Origin: Methylotenera_A sp031429035
Lineage (GTDB): Bacteria > Pseudomonadota > Gammaproteobacteria > Burkholderiales > Methylophilaceae
Assembly: GCA_031429035.1 (NCBI GenBank)
Contig: JANOYU010000061.1
Location: 45,895 to 109,894, forward strand
Direction of reading: 5' to 3'
DNA length: 64,000 nt
Of the stretch, positions 61,543 to 64,000 are shown piece after piece. Positions within the stretch are counted from its first letter, which is position 1, and each line of letters starts with the position of its first letter. The position numbers were made by a program, and so were the translations under genes. The notes under the pieces were generated by a model. It did not search any database. It saw only the letters and a list, made by a program, of their open reading frames with translations, and had not been told where the DNA came from.

Positions 61543-62007
61543 TCATCCCAACGCCACTTCTACCAAATTATCACTAAAACTCGCCGAATTCCCCATATCG
61601 CCAAACTCTGCCAAGCTAATGCAATTCACCGTGCCATTATTGAGTTGCCGCCAATAGCCCAGGGTGGCGACTAAGATGCCAGCGTTCACGTCTGGCGAAA
61701 CCCTTGCTACACCTTCAAATGCGCCACGGTCATTAAACACTTTTACGGTTGCACCCTCTTTAATGCCACGCTTGTCGGCATCACGCGCGTTAATCATCAC
61801 AAACTGTTCGCCTTGGCCTTTAATTTTATTTTCCATATTGGCATAGCAACTATTTAAAAAGCCATGACTTTTTGGCGAGATAATATTAAGTGGGTATTTT
61901 TTAGCTAATTCAGGATTGCTTTCAGGCGATTCTCGCGAAGCCACATAATCGGGTAGCGCATCTAAATCTTGCCCTGGCTGAAAGCCATCGTACATTTTCT
62001 CTCGCAA
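61543..62007 (-). pseudogene. Truncated duplicate of the molybdopterin oxidoreductase C terminus
   Basis: The 150-odd residues from MYDGFQPGQDLDALPDY to the last residues (DNLVEVALG) are almost identical to the end of the oxidoreductase gene at 62459, with only scattered changes (for example SHGFLNS against SHNFLNS). The frame is open, but the N-terminal cofactor domains are absent. Homology breaks near 61996, where the other copy continues with VAGPFRQ and this one with an unrelated LREK. It is most simply a partial gene duplication or a remnant of a second oxidoreductase. It could not bind the cofactor alone. Confidence 0.85.
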
Positions 62008-62039
62008 GCTGCAACAGCCATATAGAATGTGCAGCTTAT

Positions 62040-62456
62040 TTAATTTAGTGGAAAAACACCCGTATCATTTACCCGAAACATTTTAAAACGAGAATCACTA
62101 TAACCTCGCTCGTTATTAAAACGCTCAATCACATGAATAATCATTTCTGGGTAAATACCATCGCTAGTATTGGCTAGCACCACACCATTAAACTCGCTAG
62201 TTTCTTTTAGTAATAAAGGTGGTTTAATCACGATTCTTTTTTCAGCTTCACGCGTATCGTACAAGCGAAAAAACTGCTCAGAGCCGCCTGCTGGATGTTT
62301 AATTTTAACCAAACTTACCCGCCAAAAAGGCCCAATGGTTGTCACAGTTTTTTCAGTTTCTTTTGGGCCAAAAGCGTAAGAATTATAAGCAATAGCAAGC
62401 AGAAAAATGCCCATTGCAAGCATTACAGCGTTGCGCATAGTCAATAAATCGGCCAT
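62040..62456 (-). CDS. Hypothetical membrane-anchored protein between the two oxidoreductase copies
   Basis: The 138 aa protein has an N-terminal hydrophobic helix (about residues 9-28, VMLAMGIFLLAIAYNSYAF) and a small soluble domain (WRVSLVKIKHPAGGSEQFFRLYD, then RIVIKPPLLLKETSEF). It starts 2 bp after the stop of the upstream oxidoreductase, so it is co-expressed and may be an accessory or membrane-anchoring subunit (inference). Not recognised as a named family. Confidence 0.7.
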   Translation of the reverse strand: MADLLTMRNAVMLAMGIFLLAIAYNSYAFGPKETEKTVTTIGPFWRVSLVKIKHPAGGSEQFFRLYDTREAEKRIVIKPPLLLKETSEFNGVVLANTSDGIYPEMIIHVIERFNNERGYSDSRFKMFRVNDTGVFPLN

Positions 62457-62458
62457 TG

Positions 62459-64000
62459 TTAACCTAACGCCACTTCCACCAAATTATCACTATAACTGGC
62501 TGAATTACCCATATCCCCAAACTCCGCCAAGCTAATGCAATTCACCGTGCCATTATTGAGTTGCCGCCAATAACCCAAGGTGGCCACCACAATGCCAGCA
62601 TTCACATCGGTGCTTACCCTCGCCACGCCTTCAAATGCGCCGCGGTCATTAAACACTTTTACGGTTGCACCCTCTTTAATGCCACGCTTGTCGGCATCGG
62701 CGGGGTGAATCATCACAAATTGCTCGCCTTGATTTTTAATTTTGCCATCCATATTGGCATAGCAAGAGTTTAAAAAGTTGTGGCTTTTAGGCGAAATAAT
62801 ATTGAGTGGGTATTTTTTGGCTAACTCAGGATTGCTTTCAGGTGATTCGCGCGAAGCCACATAATCGGGTAGCGCATCTAAATCTTGCCCTGGCTGAAAG
62901 CCATCGTACATTTGTCTAAACGGCCCAGCAACAAAGTTTTTTGCACCTTCCACCATAAACATCACCTTGCCTGTGGGTGTAGGAAAATTGCCTTTTGCAT
63001 GTGGTGCGCGGTCATCTTTGGTGCCGACTTTTAGCCGCGCATAACCATGCTCGCGCATATACGCCATGTCGATGCCATCACAGGCAGGTGCGCTCCAGTT
63101 GATGTAATGATCTAGGCACTCAGAATCTGACCAAGAAAATTGTTCTTCTTTAAAACCAAGCCGCTTGGCCAAAGCGCGGAAAATATCATTATTCGGAATC
63201 GCTTCGCCTGGTGGCTCGATACATTTGGCGTTGTATGTCAGGTAAAAATGTCCCCACGATACAATAATATCTTCAAGCTCCGCGCCCATGGCGGCTGGCA
63301 GAATAATATCGGCATAAGCGGCGGTGTCAGAAATAAAGTGTTCTGCCACCACTGTAAATAAATCTTCGCGTGCTAAACCTTTTAAAATTTTGTCGGTTTC
63401 GGGCGATTGCGTCACAGGGTTGGTGTTCCACACCATTAGCGACTTAATCGGCGTTTTTAAATTAAGCTCGCCTGTCAGCGCGCGGCCTAATTGCAGAATA
63501 TTCACAACAGGTGTGCCTTCTGGGATTAAATCTGGGCGACATATCGCCATAAAATCATAAGGGTGTTCCCAAATGGGCATTTGCAACACGCCGCCACCAA
63601 CATGGCGCCAAGCGCCTATTAGCGCAGGCAAACATGACACCGCGCGTATGGCTTGGCTGCCGCCATAATTGCGCTCTAAGGCAATGCCCATGCGGATTGC
63701 GGCAGGTGGCGTGGTGGCGTATTCACGCGCTAATTGGCGAATATCTGCGGCGGGGATTCCCGTGATTTTCTCTGCCCATTCTGGTGTGCGAGTTTTGGCG
63801 CGTGCGGCTAATTCAGTATAACCGTGCGTGTAATTATCGACATAATCTTGGTCAACTAAATTTTCCTCAATAATCACGTTCATCATCGCCATCGCTAGCG
63901 CGCCATCGGTGCCAGGCTTCGGTGCTATATGCCAATCAGCTGCTTTTGCGGTTTTAGAGGCGTATGAATCAATCACCACCACTTTTGCACCACTTTTTTG
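62459..64000 (-). CDS. Molybdopterin oxidoreductase (DMSO reductase family), N terminus beyond the window
   Basis: Large catalytic subunit of a molybdenum enzyme. The frame enters the window at 64000 without a start, so the N-terminal Fe-S and first cofactor domains are missing. Visible parts: GAKVVVIDSYASKTAKAADW and PGTDGALAMAMM (DMSO-reductase fold), WNTNPVTQSPETDKI, ILPAAMGAELEDI, and the C-terminal MopB domain with PLNIISPKSHNFLNS, QGEQFVMIHPADADKRGI and GATVKVFNDRGAF. The substrate is not readable. It heads a run of three genes, followed by the small anchored protein and a duplicate of its own C terminus. Confidence 0.93.
   Translation of the reverse strand, partial: QKSGAKVVVIDSYASKTAKAADWHIAPKPGTDGALAMAMMNVIIEENLVDQDYVDNYTHGYTELAARAKTRTPEWAEKITGIPAADIRQLAREYATTPPAAIRMGIALERNYGGSQAIRAVSCLPALIGAWRHVGGGVLQMPIWEHPYDFMAICRPDLIPEGTPVVNILQLGRALTGELNLKTPIKSLMVWNTNPVTQSPETDKILKGLAREDLFTVVAEHFISDTAAYADIILPAAMGAELEDIIVSWGHFYLTYNAKCIEPPGEAIPNNDIFRALAKRLGFKEEQFSWSDSECLDHYINWSAPACDGIDMAYMREHGYARLKVGTKDDRAPHAKGNFPTPTGKVMFMVEGAKNFVAGPFRQMYDGFQPGQDLDALPDYVASRESPESNPELAKKYPLNIISPKSHNFLNSCYANMDGKIKNQGEQFVMIHPADADKRGIKEGATVKVFNDRGAFEGVARVSTDVNAGIVVATLGYWRQLNNGTVNCISLAEFGDMGNSASYSDNLVEVALG

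Noticed and set aside
1..64000. tRNA or rRNA genes
   Set aside because: Intergenic regions were read for cloverleaf arms and rRNA signatures; none was convincing. A tRNAscan run would settle it.

Overview
The window looks like a stretch of core chromosome from a betaproteobacterium with a fairly AT-leaning genome. My inference is the Methylophilaceae (Methylotenera-like). It rests on several things: the gene neighbourhoods gpsA-SH3-secB-grxC-rhodanese // gpmI-envC, rplU-rpmA-obgE-proB, prepilin peptidase-coaE-zapD-yacG and argJ-ATPase-Nudix/ThiE; the absence of obvious prophage or IS transposases; and the protein style. The genus was not confirmed by any search.

Layout. 0-9 kb: bioB (cut by the window edge), comF, trmL, gpsA, an SH3 protein, secB, grxC, a rhodanese, then gpmI and the EnvC-type amidase activator. 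9-22 kb: small envelope and stress genes (lipoproteins, a HELTH-motif protein, YjbQ, an SRPBCC protein), an eptA-like phosphoethanolamine transferase broken by a stop codon, a lytic transglycosylase and clpB. A putative metal (copper?) locus follows: BNR-repeat protein, TonB receptor and DUF2946-type protein. 22-34 kb: housekeeping block lspA-ileS-ribF-murJ, rpsT, purE-purK, proB (broken by a stop codon), obgE, rpmA, rplU, ispB. 34-45 kb: SMR transporter, prepilin peptidase, coaE, zapD, yacG, PCu(A)C chaperone, Nudix-ThiE fusion, argJ, a diguanylate cyclase and cysS. 45-54 kb: a TPR protein and an L,D-transpeptidase that share a C-terminal domain, two cyclophilins, lpxH, then a GAF-HD-GYP / FHA / PP2C signalling cluster with nusB and ribH. 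54-64 kb: OFA-type MFS transporter, phoB-phoR behind a Pho box, a small entericidin-like lipoprotein, a TolB-like protein, a methyltransferase, a repeat island, and a molybdopterin oxidoreductase (cut by the window edge) whose C-terminal part is duplicated just downstream.

The most striking feature is not a gene. A palindromic element of about 39 bp (left arm ATGCCCTGCAAGCC, 11-base loop, right arm GGCTTGTAGGGCAT) recurs through the whole window. Five copies lie between genes, always at gene 3' ends. About a dozen full or partial copies lie inside protein-coding genes (comF, gpmI, clpB, the DUF2946 gene, ileS twice, ribF, the ThiE domain, ppiA, lpxH twice, a methyltransferase). Nearly all intragenic copies are read in the same frame, giving Ala-Leu-Gln-Ala-Asn-Ile-His-Ala-Ala. 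Some have clearly lengthened the protein, while others seem to have overwritten existing codons without changing its length. I do not recognise this as a named family. It resembles Rickettsia palindromic elements in behaviour, or alternatively a long uptake-sequence-like motif. A second, unrelated 111-bp inverted-repeat pair is inserted in frame in ileS, and GC-rich hairpin repeats lie in two intergenic islands.

No rRNA, tRNA, CRISPR array or complete mobile element was seen.
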